This document shows, in pieces, positions 25,788-35,496 of a stretch of 64,000 nucleotides of DNA. The notes under the pieces were generated by a model. The model was not told where the DNA came from. It saw nothing but the letters and a program-made list of their open reading frames with translations, and made no database searches. Position numbers and translations under genes: made by a program. Source of the DNA: Thermopetrobacter sp. TC1 (GTDB taxonomy: Bacteria; Pseudomonadota; Alphaproteobacteria; Rhizobiales; Aestuariivirgaceae); NCBI RefSeq assembly GCF_000746275.1, contig NZ_KN050828.1, forward strand, positions 599,384-663,383. Direction: 5' to 3'. The stretch's first letter is position 1. Each line of letters begins with the position of its first letter.

Positions 25788-27893
25788 TCAGAAATCGGTG
25801 ACATCCGCAACCGATGAGCCGGCTTCCGGCACGGGGACGCGCAGGGCGTTTTTCACCTTGTTCATGGCCTTTTGCAGGCGTTTGTCACGCCCGTAGATGT
25901 CTGCGTAATAGCGGATGCGGCCCTGATTGTCCGGCCAGGCGGTGAAATAGGCCAGGTGAACGGGAATTTTTTGCTTCAGGCGCATTTTCTGGTTTTTGCC
26001 CGATGCAATACGGGCCTTGATTTCCTCAGGAGTCAGACCGGTGACCTGCTGCGCCAGGCCAAGCGGATCCTGCACACGCACGCAGCCATGGGAGAAAGCG
26101 CGGCGTTTGCGCTGAAACAGCGAGCGCGCTGGTGTGTCGTGCATGTAGATGGAGTGGCTGTTGGGGAAAAGGAATTTCAGATGGCCCAGGGCGTTTTTCT
26201 TGCCCGGCGGCTGGCGGACATCAAAAGGTACCTTGGACATGCCCGCATACTGGGACCAGTCAACCGAAGCGGAAGAAATGCGCCGGCCGGTGCGATCGTA
26301 GATTTCATAGCCCTCGCGATCGAGCCAGGAGGGATCGCGCAGCAGCTTGGGCATGAATTCCTTGGTGATGATTGATTGCGGCACGCCCCAATAGGGATTG
26401 AAGACGACAAGCTCCATCTCGTCGGAAAAGAAAGCGGTCTGGTTGGTGGGCTTGCCGATGATGATGCGGCTTTTCCAGACCGTGCGGTTGTCCTTGACGA
26501 GATAGACCTCAAAAGCCGGCTGATTGGCGAGGAAATGCACACGGCCAAAATCGCGCGGCATCCAGCGCAGGCGCTCCATATTCAGGCGCAGTTTGGCAGC
26601 GCGCGCGGCATGCGTGTCCCGGCCGCGAGCGTTAAGACGGGCAATGGTGCGCCGGCCGATGATGCCGTCGGGTTTCAACCCGGCCTTTTTCTGAAAGGCC
26701 TTGATGGCGGCGACCAGGGCAGGATCATAAAGGGTGGAATCGGCAAGGATGTCGGTTCCGGCCGGAGCGATGCCCGTTGCGGCCTCGTTTGTGCCCGAAG
26801 CATCGTCAACCTCGTCAGCATGGGTGGATGCTGGCGTGATGACCGGGGTTTCGGCCTGTGCCTTCTTCAGAAAGCCGGCGCGCTCAAGATAGCGGCGGAT
26901 GAGGGGAATGCGCTCATCCTCCTCCCCGGGGCGGATGACGCCACCGGTGGCAATGGGCGGCAATGGCGGCAGCTTCGGCCCGGAAGAGAGGCGTTTCAGT
27001 TCCCGTTTGAGCGCGGCATAGGCCGGGTGTATGGGCAGCAGGCGTTTCAGCCATGCGGCCGGGTTCGCGGAAGAAGCCAGCTTTTCCAAGGCCGTTTTGG
27101 TCGAGACCCTGGGTGGCTTTAAGTCGTGATAGGCACTGAGCTTGTTGGGATCGACCATGCCGCCGGAGGCATGCCGGGCATAGCGCAAGGCCATGGCGGT
27201 GAGCTGCACCTCGAACCGGGAAAGCCGGTCCTTTTCGCCCTGAAGGGCCTGCACGTTTCCATCCACTTCCCAGACGGCGGGGAGGCGATAGATTTCCTCA
27301 GGCAACCCTTCCTCCGGCGCCCTGGCCAGAAGAGCGACCACATCAAATGCCCGTTCGCGCACGCCGCTGGTGCTGACCCAGATTGGTTCGAAGTTGCGCG
27401 CCTTGTAGAAGGCGACGATGGCCTTGCGATGCTCGGGCAGGACGGACAGCCCGGCCTTGCCACTGCGCAGAACATCAAGAATGCGCGTGGCCATCTCACT
27501 GGCGGGATTGCCGCTTAAGCCCGGCGCTGCGAGGGAGACCGTTTTCGGTGCGGGATAGGTGTAGATCTTCGGTTTTTCCGGCGGCAGGGAGATGATGCGC
27601 TGCGGGGCGCGATTTCCGCCGCTATAATAGACTTCGCCATTGGGGCCAAGAATGCGGACCCCCTGATTGCGGCGCGCCGGAGGCGGCGCGAAAATGCCGA
27701 AGAAATCGAAGTTGCGGCGAAGTGTGCGCGGGCGGTTGGGCTGGTTCTTCTGCGTGGTACTGCGGGGTTTGAAATTCGTTTTCTTGGCAGGACCAAAATT
27801 GGTCTGCGCCCCATAGGCCGCCTCGTGCACGCCCGCCAGACCCGGCAGGGCAAAAAACGCTGCAGTCAGAAAGACCGGAACCAGCCGCTTCAT
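25788..27893 (-). CDS. L,D-transpeptidase with YkuD domain
   Basis: Periplasmic enzyme expected to make 3-3 or protein cross-links in peptidoglycan. The 701-residue product has a signal peptide (MKRLVPVFLTAAFFALPGLAG, cut near residue 28), a Pro/Arg-rich linker, an N-terminal scaffold-like region, and a PG-binding repeat near residue 390 (LVAAIKAFQKKAGLKPDGIIGRRT, split over positions 385-410). A YkuD domain at about 460-615 carries the catalytic SHGCVRV (Cys near 604) and HDTPARSLF. The ATG at 27893 is the first with a signal peptide. The frame stays open upstream for about 85 codons but that part has no signal and is rejected. Confidence 0.9.
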   Translation of the reverse strand: MKRLVPVFLTAAFFALPGLAGVHEAAYGAQTNFGPAKKTNFKPRSTTQKNQPNRPRTLRRNFDFFGIFAPPPARRNQGVRILGPNGEVYYSGGNRAPQRIISLPPEKPKIYTYPAPKTVSLAAPGLSGNPASEMATRILDVLRSGKAGLSVLPEHRKAIVAFYKARNFEPIWVSTSGVRERAFDVVALLARAPEEGLPEEIYRLPAVWEVDGNVQALQGEKDRLSRFEVQLTAMALRYARHASGGMVDPNKLSAYHDLKPPRVSTKTALEKLASSANPAAWLKRLLPIHPAYAALKRELKRLSSGPKLPPLPPIATGGVIRPGEEDERIPLIRRYLERAGFLKKAQAETPVITPASTHADEVDDASGTNEAATGIAPAGTDILADSTLYDPALVAAIKAFQKKAGLKPDGIIGRRTIARLNARGRDTHAARAAKLRLNMERLRWMPRDFGRVHFLANQPAFEVYLVKDNRTVWKSRIIIGKPTNQTAFFSDEMELVVFNPYWGVPQSIITKEFMPKLLRDPSWLDREGYEIYDRTGRRISSASVDWSQYAGMSKVPFDVRQPPGKKNALGHLKFLFPNSHSIYMHDTPARSLFQRKRRAFSHGCVRVQDPLGLAQQVTGLTPEEIKARIASGKNQKMRLKQKIPVHLAYFTAWPDNQGRIRYYADIYGRDKRLQKAMNKVKNALRVPVPEAGSSVADVTDF

Positions 27894-28256
27894 GATGTTC
27901 TCATCACCTGTTCTGGCACGCCCTTTGACCCCCGAACATGAAACGCAAGATACGGAAACGGACTTTCCTTTCAGGCCTTCTGGGCGTGGCCGTCCCTGGC
28001 GTTCATGCGGGGCGGTGGCATGCCGGCCCCCGTTTTGCGAAAGCGGAAAGCTGGAAAGGTTTCCGCTCCCATACACCTTGGCGAAGGTATCCTTGCCGAA
28101 ATGTTGACGCAAGAAGGGGTTTGGCGAGATCGCGCAAATTTTTGGCAATTGTGATGCAATCGCAACGTTTCAAGGCGAAACATCCGCACCTTTTTCGTGA
28201 ATTCTTAAGGGTTTTGGATAGGATGCCCATCGAGCGCGGCGTGAAGCATGAGCTCT
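27894..28256 (-). other. gene-free stretch between the L,D-transpeptidase and nrdJ genes
   Basis: No convincing gene, RNA or repeat is seen in these 363 bases. The part next to the transpeptidase is moderately GC-rich, while about 28130-28210 is AT-richer. I could not find a good -35/-10 pair on the minus strand, though the transpeptidase promoter must lie here or inside the gap. The small open frames crossing it have no ribosome-binding site. Confidence 0.5.
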
Positions 28257-30170
28257 TCAAGCGCAGCCGGAGGAATCGCAGGAGAGACAGCGCACGCAGC
28301 CCTCGGCGTGCTGGATGGTGGGCATGCCACAACGCGGGCAGACTTCTCCCTGAGCCTTTTCGCCTTGTGCCTCTTTCGTGGAGGATGAAGCTTCTTTTTT
28401 GGCTTCGTGCATGCTCAAGGAGGGTTTGTTCTGTCCGGGGAAGACCAGAACCGAGCCGGTGACGGGGTTGGGGCGATAGGTGGTGCAGCCTTTCAGGCCC
28501 AGTTTCCAGGCTTGCATGTACACGTCGCGAAATTCCTTAAAGGGGATGTCTTCCGGCAGATTCACCGTTTTGGAAATAGCTGAATCGACATGACGCTGCA
28601 CCGCTGCCTGCATGCGCAGGTGATCATGCCAGGTCAGATCCTGCACGGTCACGAAGCTTTCAGGCAAAGGCGCATCCTCGCCTTTCAGCTGGCGCCAGAG
28701 GGCCACGGCCCAGTCGGTGACCGTCTCGGTGCGCACCGATCCGTCGGGCTGGCGGATGCGGCGCTCATAATCATAGGCGAAAATGGGTTCGATGCCGCTT
28801 GAGACATTGCCGGCAAGCAGCGAAATGGTGCCGGTGGGGGCGATGGAGGTGAGCAGGGCGTGGCGAATCCCGTGTTCGCGGATGTGGGTGCGGATGTCGG
28901 CATCCAGCTCGGAAACATGGCCGGAGCAGAGATAGGCATCGGCATCGAAAACGGGAAAGGCGCCCTTCTCCTTCGCAAGCTCAATGCTGGCCAGATAGGC
29001 GGTCCGTTCGATCAGGGCCATCCAGGTTTCGGCCATGCGGGCGGCTTCATCGCTACCATAACGCAGGCCGATCATGGCGAGGGCGTCGGCAAGCCCGGTC
29101 AGCCCCAGGCCGATGCGGCGCTTGGCCATGGCCTCGGCGCGCTGTTGCGGCAGCGGGTAGTAGGACAGTTCGATGGTGGCATCGAGCAGGCGCACGGCGA
29201 TGCGCACCGTTTCTTTCAGGGCCTCTTCGTCCAGCCGGGCCTGGGGGGTGAAGGGCTCGCGGATGAATTTCACCAGGTTGACCGAACCAAGAAGGCAGGC
29301 GCCATAGGGCGGCAGGGGCTGTTCGCCACAAGGGTTTGTGGCACGGATCTCCTCGAGATAAGCGAGATTGTTCTTCTCGTTGATGCGGTCGATGAAGATC
29401 ACGCCGGGCTCGGCATGATCATAGGTGGAGCGCATCAGGAGATCCCAGAGATCGCGAGCGCGCACGGTGCGCCAGACCGTATCGCCGAAGCGCAGGGGCC
29501 AGTCCTCGTCGTTTTCAATGGCCCGCATGAACGCATCGGTGACGAGGACGGAGAGATTGAAGTTGGTCAGGCGGCCGGGCTCGGCCTTGGCGGTGATGAA
29601 GGCCTCGATGTCCGGATGATCGCAGGCGAGCGTGCCCATCATGGCGCCGCGACGATGACCGGCGGACATGATGGTGTGGCACATGGCGTCCCACACCTCC
29701 ATGAAACTGACAGGCCCGGAAGCCTCCGCCCCGATGCTTTTCACGCGGGCACCCCGCGGGCGGATGGGCGAGAAATCAACACCGATGCCCCCGCCGGCCT
29801 GAAGCGTGAGCGCCGATTCCTTGAGCACATCGAAAATTCCGGCGATGGAATCGTCGATGGTGCCCATCACGAAGCAATTGAAAAGGGTGACCTGCCTGTG
29901 GGTGGCGGCGCCGGCGAGGATGCGGCCGCCGGGCAGGAAGCGGAAGTCTGAGAGAATGCGGCAATATTGCGCTTCCCAGGCCTCCTGATTGCGCGGCTCG
30001 AGAGAAGCGGCCGCGCGCGCCACCCGCCGCCAGGTATCCCGCACGTCGCGATCGGAGGCGGCCGGGTTTTCCGGATGCACGTAGCGATACTTGATCTGCC
30101 AGATCTCGCGAGAGATCGGCGGCATGTCAGGCAGCGGCACATCCGTGCAGGTGAGCGATTGCGCTTTCAT
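28257..30170 (-). CDS. nrdJ: adenosylcobalamin-dependent ribonucleotide reductase (class II)
   Basis: Reduces ribonucleotides to deoxyribonucleotides using coenzyme B12, independent of oxygen. The 637-residue product contains FNCFVMGTIDDSIAG (first active-site cysteine region), the active-site loop NPCGEQPLPPYGACLLGSVN near residue 290, RRIGLGLTGLADALAMIG, and a C-terminal zinc/cysteine segment CPRCGMP...CVRCLSCDSSGCA that supplies the redox pair. A further 23 residues could be added by an ATG at 30239 overlapping xerC. The start at 30170 is tentative, with no strong ribosome site. No other nrd genes are visible. Confidence 0.93.
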   Translation of the reverse strand: MKAQSLTCTDVPLPDMPPISREIWQIKYRYVHPENPAASDRDVRDTWRRVARAAASLEPRNQEAWEAQYCRILSDFRFLPGGRILAGAATHRQVTLFNCFVMGTIDDSIAGIFDVLKESALTLQAGGGIGVDFSPIRPRGARVKSIGAEASGPVSFMEVWDAMCHTIMSAGHRRGAMMGTLACDHPDIEAFITAKAEPGRLTNFNLSVLVTDAFMRAIENDEDWPLRFGDTVWRTVRARDLWDLLMRSTYDHAEPGVIFIDRINEKNNLAYLEEIRATNPCGEQPLPPYGACLLGSVNLVKFIREPFTPQARLDEEALKETVRIAVRLLDATIELSYYPLPQQRAEAMAKRRIGLGLTGLADALAMIGLRYGSDEAARMAETWMALIERTAYLASIELAKEKGAFPVFDADAYLCSGHVSELDADIRTHIREHGIRHALLTSIAPTGTISLLAGNVSSGIEPIFAYDYERRIRQPDGSVRTETVTDWAVALWRQLKGEDAPLPESFVTVQDLTWHDHLRMQAAVQRHVDSAISKTVNLPEDIPFKEFRDVYMQAWKLGLKGCTTYRPNPVTGSVLVFPGQNKPSLSMHEAKKEASSSTKEAQGEKAQGEVCPRCGMPTIQHAEGCVRCLSCDSSGCA

Positions 30171-30216
30171 ATCATCATTTTCGCATGCCTTGCCGGTTCT
30201 GTGAATGGCGCAGGTC

Positions 30217-31257
30217 TCATAACGCGTCGTTCTCTGCATCCGTGCTCACGGCCAGGGGATGCGCCTGGGCGTATTGTTCCAGAAGGCCACGGGTATCAAC
30301 GTGGGTGTAGATCTGGGTGGTGGAGAGGCTGGCGTGGCCAAGCAGCTCCTGAATGGTGCGCAAATCGGCGCCGGAGGCGAGCAGATGGGTGGCGAAGGAA
30401 TGGCGCAGGGCATGGGGCGTGGCGGTTTCCGGCAGGGCGAGCGCACCGCGCAGCCTTTGCATCAGTTTCTGGATCAGGCGCGGAGAGAGCACGCCGCCCT
30501 TGATACCGCGGAAGACCGGCTCGTGTTCAGGCACGTCATAAGGCAGGCGCGCAAGATAATCGGCGATAGCGCGCCGCACCGGCGCGATCACGGGAACGAG
30601 GTGCTCCTTGCCGCCCTTGCCGATGATGCGCACCATGTCTTCCCGGTTCGCGGCCAGGGCCTCGGCCTGCGCGCGCGTGATGGAAAGGGCTTCGGAAATG
30701 CGCAGGCCACAGCCCCACATCAGCAGAAGCAGCGCGGTATCACGCGCCGTTACCCAGGCGGGGCGGTGTTCCTCGGTTTGCAGGGCGGTCTCGATCAGCC
30801 GGCGCACGTCGCGCTCCGGCATGGCATGAGGCAGGACGGGATCGCGCCTGGGCCCACGGATGACGGACAGGGCAGGCACGGCGATGTCGCGTTCCCGTTC
30901 CAGCCAGCGCATGAAACTGCGCAGGGCCGAAAGCCGGCGGGCGAGCGTGCGCGGCGAATCTCCCTCTTTCCGGCGGCGGGCGAGATAGCCGCGCAGATCG
31001 GCGGGGGTGAGGGCCTGCAGCGCGTCCAAGTCCGCCGGGTGGCCGAAATGATCCATCAGGAACATGCCGAAGGTGGCGAAATCCCGGGCATAGGCCTCAA
31101 GCGTGCGTGGGCTGGCATGACGGGCGCGGGCGAGATGGTCGAGGAAGGCGGAGAGGGCTTCGGCGACGTCGGATGCGAAACCGAAGCGCGTAAGAGCGGG
31201 TGTCACCGCCTCTTCAGCGGTGGCCTTCGGGCGGGATTGTGAGGCCTTGCGGGTCAT
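30217..31257 (-). CDS. xerC: tyrosine recombinase XerC
   Basis: Site-specific recombinase resolving chromosome dimers at dif together with XerD. The 346-residue product has an N-terminal core-binding SAM-like domain ([19 protein letters not shown]) and the catalytic tyrosine-recombinase domain: Arg in [10 protein letters not shown] near residue 186, Lys region [18 protein letters not shown] near 287, [16 protein letters not shown] with the nucleophile Tyr near 318. It is head-to-head with priA (40 bases apart), a common alphaproteobacterial arrangement that favours XerC over XerD; the second recombinase at 47.6 kb is XerD. The N-terminal 20 residues are variable. Confidence 0.92.
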   Translation of the reverse strand: MTRKASQSRPKATAEEAVTPALTRFGFASDVAEALSAFLDHLARARHASPRTLEAYARDFATFGMFLMDHFGHPADLDALQALTPADLRGYLARRRKEGDSPRTLARRLSALRSFMRWLERERDIAVPALSVIRGPRRDPVLPHAMPERDVRRLIETALQTEEHRPAWVTARDTALLLLMWGCGLRISEALSITRAQAEALAANREDMVRIIGKGGKEHLVPVIAPVRRAIADYLARLPYDVPEHEPVFRGIKGGVLSPRLIQKLMQRLRGALALPETATPHALRHSFATHLLASGADLRTIQELLGHASLSTTQIYTHVDTRGLLEQYAQAHPLAVSTDAENDAL

Positions 31258-31297
31258 GGGCTGGACAATGCCTTAAACAGGTCGCAATCTCGCGAGC

Positions 31298-33478
31298 ATG
31301 AACGAGGATTCGCCGCGGCATATCGTTGATGTGCTTCTGCCGCTGAAGATCGATCATCCCTACAGTTACCTGGCCGAGGGTGAAGATTCCCTGAAAGCGG
31401 GGGACTGGGTGCGGGTGCCGCTGGGCGCGCGCATCGAGACCGGTGTGGTGTGGCGCACACGATTTGCCGTTCCTGAGCGGCCGCTGAAATCCATAAGCGA
31501 GCGATTGGACATGCCGCCCATGGGCGCGGTGCAGCGCCGGTTCGTGGAGTGGGTGGCCGATTACTATCTGGTGGAACGCGGTCTGGTGTTGCGGCTGTGC
31601 ATGGGTGCGCGCGATGCGCTTCTTGGCCGGAGGGAGCGACTGACCTGGCGGCTGGCGGAGGATGTGCCGGAAGGGATGCGCATCACGCCGCAGCGGGCGC
31701 GGGTTTTAAGGCTGGTGGCGGATTCACCACCGCTGACGGCGGCGGAAATCGCACGTCTGGCCGGGGTTTCGCCGGGAGTTGTGCGCGGTCTGATCGATGC
31801 GGGCGTTCTTCTGCCCCTGCCGCTGCCGAAGGATGCGCCCTTTGAAGAGCCGGAAGCGGCGCGGCCTTCCGGGCTTGCTTTGAATGCGGAGCAGGAGGCG
31901 GCGGCCAGCGTGCTCAGGGCGCGGGTGGCGGAAGGCGGCTTTTCCGTAACCCTGCTTGATGGCGTCACCGGTTCGGGCAAGACGGAGGTCTATTTCGAGG
32001 CCATGGCCGCCGCGCTTGCGAAGGGCAAACAGGTGTTGCTCCTGCTGCCGGAAATCGCCTTGACCGGCACCTTTCTGAAACGGGTGGCACAGCGATTTTC
32101 CGCCGAGCCGGCGGAATGGCATTCCGACATGACGCCGGCGGCGCGATCACGGGTGTTCCGGGCGGTGGCGGAGGGCAGGGCCCGCATCGTGGTGGCGGCG
32201 CGTTCGGGCCTGTTTCTGCCCTGGCGCAATCTGGGCCTGATCGTTGTCGATGAGGAACACGAGACGGCCTACAAGCAGGATTCGGGCGTGCCCTATCATG
32301 GTCGGGACATGGCGGTGGTGCTGGGGGCGCTGGGTGAATTCCCGGTGATTCTGTCCTCGGCGACGCCCTCATTGGAAAGCCTCGTCAATGTGGACAGGGG
32401 GCGTTATGGCCACGTGACCCTGAAAAAACGCCATGGCGGGGCGTACCTGCCGGAGATGCAGCTCGTCGATTTGCGCGAGACACCGCCAGAGTCGGGGCGC
32501 TGGCTGGCGCCGCCGCTGGTGGAGGCGGTGAGCGAGACGCTCGATCGCAGCGAACAGGCATTGCTGTTTCTCAACCGGCGCGGCTATGCGCCGCTGACCT
32601 TGTGCCGGGCCTGCGGCCATCGCCTGCAATGCCCGCATTGCACGGCGTGGCTTGTGCATCATCGCTTCCGCAACGTGCTTTTATGCCATCACTGCGGACA
32701 TGAAAGCCCGATGCCCGAAGCGTGCCCCGCCTGTGGCGTTGCCGGCAAACTGGCGCCGGTGGGCCCGGGCGTGGAACGTCTGGCGGAGGAGGCGGCGGAA
32801 CGCTGGCCGGGCAGGCGTATTGCGGTTCTGTCCTCCGATCTTTTGCGCGGCGCGCGGCTGAAACGCATGATCCAGGCCATTGCCCGGGGGGAATATGACA
32901 TCATCGTCGGCACTCAGCTTGTGGCCAAGGGGCATCATTTTCCGCGACTGACGCTGGCGGGCATTGTCGATGCCGATCTGGCGCTGGAAACGGTGGATCC
33001 GCGTGCGGGCGAACGCACCTGGCAGCTTCTGGCACAGGTGGCGGGACGGGCCGGGCGTGCGGAACGGCCGGGACGGGCGCTGGTGCAGACATGGATGGCC
33101 GACAATCCTCTGATGCAGGCCCTGGTGAAAGGGGACAGGGATGGCTTCATCGCGCTGGAAAAGCGCATGCGCGAACAGGCGGGCATGCCGCCTTACGGGC
33201 AGCTTGCCGCCCTGATTCTCTCTTCGCGCAATGAAGAGGCGCTGCATGCCTTATGTCATGATCTCGCCAGACGCATTCCGCGGGCGGCAGAGGTTCTGGT
33301 TCTGGGGCCGGCGCCGGCGCCAATCGCCATGGTGCGTGGCCGGCACCGTCAGCGCTTTCTGGTGAAGGCTTCGCGCAAGGTGCATCTGCAAGCCTTTCTT
33401 AGGGCGTGGCTGAAGGATGTGCGCGTTCCCGGATCGATAAAACTGGAGGTAGACATCGATCCCTACCATTTCCTGTGA
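31298..33478 (+). CDS. priA: primosomal protein N' (PriA helicase)
   Basis: Replication-restart helicase that recognises abandoned forks and loads the primosome. The 726-residue product has the N-terminal 3'-end-binding domain (HPYSYLAEGEDSLKAGDWVRVPLG), Walker A GVTGSGKTE near residue 222, DEEH Walker B near 318, and a zinc-binding block with paired CxxC motifs (CRACGHRLQCPHC, CHHCG, CPACG) at about 435-480. Helicase motifs GTQLVAKGHHFP and AGRAGRAERPG follow. ATG at 31298 is the only sensible start. It shares the short intergenic region with xerC. Confidence 0.96.
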   Translation: MNEDSPRHIVDVLLPLKIDHPYSYLAEGEDSLKAGDWVRVPLGARIETGVVWRTRFAVPERPLKSISERLDMPPMGAVQRRFVEWVADYYLVERGLVLRLCMGARDALLGRRERLTWRLAEDVPEGMRITPQRARVLRLVADSPPLTAAEIARLAGVSPGVVRGLIDAGVLLPLPLPKDAPFEEPEAARPSGLALNAEQEAAASVLRARVAEGGFSVTLLDGVTGSGKTEVYFEAMAAALAKGKQVLLLLPEIALTGTFLKRVAQRFSAEPAEWHSDMTPAARSRVFRAVAEGRARIVVAARSGLFLPWRNLGLIVVDEEHETAYKQDSGVPYHGRDMAVVLGALGEFPVILSSATPSLESLVNVDRGRYGHVTLKKRHGGAYLPEMQLVDLRETPPESGRWLAPPLVEAVSETLDRSEQALLFLNRRGYAPLTLCRACGHRLQCPHCTAWLVHHRFRNVLLCHHCGHESPMPEACPACGVAGKLAPVGPGVERLAEEAAERWPGRRIAVLSSDLLRGARLKRMIQAIARGEYDIIVGTQLVAKGHHFPRLTLAGIVDADLALETVDPRAGERTWQLLAQVAGRAGRAERPGRALVQTWMADNPLMQALVKGDRDGFIALEKRMREQAGMPPYGQLAALILSSRNEEALHALCHDLARRIPRAAEVLVLGPAPAPIAMVRGRHRQRFLVKASRKVHLQAFLRAWLKDVRVPGSIKLEVDIDPYHFL

Positions 33479-33544
33479 AGCGGCTATAATGCCGGCGACG
33501 AATCACCCGATCGTCAATCCGCCATCCGGGGGCAGGGACGAACC

Positions 33545-34807
33545 ATGGACGAGCTTCGCAAGCCACTGAAGCCGCAAGGGCGGCTGAAACGCTGGCTGTC
33601 AAAACGGCCGACACCGGCGCAGGCGGCCTGGGTCGCCGCGGTGGGGCTGGTGTGCGGTTTCGTGGCGTGGGGGTGGTTGATGCCGCCTGCGGATGAGAGC
33701 CTGACCCTGGCGCGGGCGAAGGTCGAACGGGTCGATCCCCTGCAAACGGGCAGCACCGATCAGGCCGATCCCGGCGCGGTGACCACGCGCACACGTGTGC
33801 GCAAGGATGGCGCGCGCATCATCACCATCGAGCGCTCAGGCAACGGGAGTGGCTCGGAATTCGAATTGGTTCCGGATGATCCCGGCGTGGGTATCGATGC
33901 GGAAAGCCTGCCCTCCAGACCGGATGAACGGGCGGCTGGCGGTGAAGGGCGGCGCAAGGTGGCGGCACTGGGCGGTGTGCGGCATGGGCGGGTCTCCCTG
34001 CCGCCGGCACCACAGCGGGAGCTCATTGAGCGCACGGCGTTTGGCCTGCTGCCGCGCATACACAAGGGACGCAAGCCCTGGCGGGCCTATGCGCGGCCGG
34101 TGCCGGCTTCGGTGTTGCATTCGAAAAAGCCCAAGATTGCGCTTGTCATTGGCGGGCTGGGCCTCAATCCGAAACGGACGGATGAGGCCATCCGCGTTTT
34201 GCCGGAGGAGGTGACCCTGGCCTTCGCGTCGCTGGCGTCCGCCCTGCAGAGGGACATCAACCGCGCGCGGCGGGCCGGGCATGAGGTGATGCTGCAGGTG
34301 CCGATGGAGCCCTGGGGATATCCGGCAGTGAATCCGGGGCCGCAGACACTACTGGTCTCGGCGAGCGTGGCCGATACCCTGGGCAAGCTCAAGCGACTCA
34401 TGGGAAAGGCGGGCGGTTACATCGGCGTGGTCAATTATACGGGGCAAAAGTTTCTGGCCTCGGAGAGCGCGTTGCAGCCGGTCTTGCGGGAGCTGAAGCG
34501 GCGCGGGCTTGTTTTTCTCGATGACGGCATCACGGAGCGCTCGAAAAGTCTCGATCTGGCGCGGCGCCTGGGTGTTCCGGCATTAAGGGCGGATCTGCGC
34601 ATTGATATGGAGCGCTCCGAAGGCGCCATTCGTGCGGCGCTGGCGCAGCTGGAGGCACTGGCGCAGATGCGCGGACATGCCATCGGCATCGGTTCGGCCT
34701 TCAAGGAAACCCTGGAAGCGGTGGATATCTGGAATGATCAGCGGATCGCAAAGGGCGAGATCCTTCTTGTGCCGCTTTCTGCCCTCTATCGGCTGAAGGG
34801 GCGGTGA
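33545..34807 (+). CDS. divergent polysaccharide deacetylase family protein
   Basis: Membrane-anchored periplasmic protein of the divergent polysaccharide deacetylase (YibQ-like) family. The 420-residue product has a basic cytoplasmic tail, one membrane segment at about residues 27-46 (AAWVAAVGLVCGFVAWGWLM), a low-complexity linker to about 185, and then the conserved domain opening with KPKIALVIGGLGLNPKRT. The domain continues with EVMLQVPMEPWGYP, GGYIGVVNYTGQKF and FLDDGITERSKS. It is followed by rppH, as in other alphaproteobacteria. The enzymatic substrate is not established and the catalytic metal ligands of true deacetylases are not all evident. Confidence 0.87.
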   Translation: MDELRKPLKPQGRLKRWLSKRPTPAQAAWVAAVGLVCGFVAWGWLMPPADESLTLARAKVERVDPLQTGSTDQADPGAVTTRTRVRKDGARIITIERSGNGSGSEFELVPDDPGVGIDAESLPSRPDERAAGGEGRRKVAALGGVRHGRVSLPPAPQRELIERTAFGLLPRIHKGRKPWRAYARPVPASVLHSKKPKIALVIGGLGLNPKRTDEAIRVLPEEVTLAFASLASALQRDINRARRAGHEVMLQVPMEPWGYPAVNPGPQTLLVSASVADTLGKLKRLMGKAGGYIGVVNYTGQKFLASESALQPVLRELKRRGLVFLDDGITERSKSLDLARRLGVPALRADLRIDMERSEGAIRAALAQLEALAQMRGHAIGIGSAFKETLEAVDIWNDQRIAKGEILLVPLSALYRLKGR

Positions 34808-34946
34808 GTGCCCCTCCTTCAAGGTGCCTGCCTTGAAAATCATGGAACTGGCTGAGCAAAACCGCTTCATTTGCGGGCGGGCATTCGCTAGACGACGGGG
34901 CAGAACCTTTTTTCCGGAACCATCAAGAACGGATCGGGGATCGCTC

Positions 34947-35465
34947 ATGAGCGGAAGGGACCTGCCCTATCGTCCTTGCGTAGGCGTGGCACTGTTCAAT
35001 CCGGAAGGGCTCGTCTGGATCGGGCGGCGGGCCGATAAACCCAATGACGAGGGCAAGGGACTGTGGTGGCAGATGCCGCAGGGCGGTATCGATGAGGGCG
35101 AGGATCCGCGGACGGCCGCTCTCAGGGAGCTGGCGGAGGAAACCGGCGTGAAAAGCGCCCGCATCATTGCGGAGGCGCCGGACTGGTATACCTACGACCT
35201 GCCCGAGCATCTGATCGGCAAGGCCTGGGGCGGGCGCTATCGCGGGCAGAAGCAGAAATGGTACGCCGCTCTTCTTGATGGGCCGGAGGAGGAGATCGAC
35301 ATTTCCGGACACGGGCATCCGCCGGAATTCGACGCCTGGCGCTGGGCGCCTCTGCAAGAGCTGCCGGAGCTCATCGTGCCTTTCAAGCGCGGGGTGTATG
35401 AACAGGTGGTGGAGGCCTTCCGGGATGTGCCGGAGCGCATCCGTGCCGGAGAATTCAAATCCTGA
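34947..35465 (+). CDS. rppH: RNA pyrophosphohydrolase (Nudix)
   Basis: Removes pyrophosphate from the 5' end of primary transcripts, which triggers mRNA decay. The 172-residue product has the Nudix box at residues 46-67: GGIDEGEDPRTAALRELAEETG fits G-x5-E-x7-REUxEE-xGU. Also typical are the N-terminal YRPCVGVALFNPEGLVWIGRR and the Lys/Gln-rich RGQKQKWY segment. The ATG at 34947 follows GGGGA; an upstream frame extension to 34824 lacks conservation. It faces mgtE convergently. Confidence 0.93.
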   Translation: MSGRDLPYRPCVGVALFNPEGLVWIGRRADKPNDEGKGLWWQMPQGGIDEGEDPRTAALRELAEETGVKSARIIAEAPDWYTYDLPEHLIGKAWGGRYRGQKQKWYAALLDGPEEEIDISGHGHPPEFDAWRWAPLQELPELIVPFKRGVYEQVVEAFRDVPERIRAGEFKS

Positions 35466-35496
35466 AGGTTGCCCGTGAATCACGTGGCCAGACGTC

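Noticed and set aside
27894-28148. N-terminal extension of the L,D-transpeptidase
   Set aside because: The extra 85 residues precede a clear signal peptide, which must be N-terminal.
30217-31257. xerC and xerD as integrases of a mobile element
   Set aside because: Both lie in core positions (beside priA and aroK) with no direct repeats, tRNA fusion or cargo genes.
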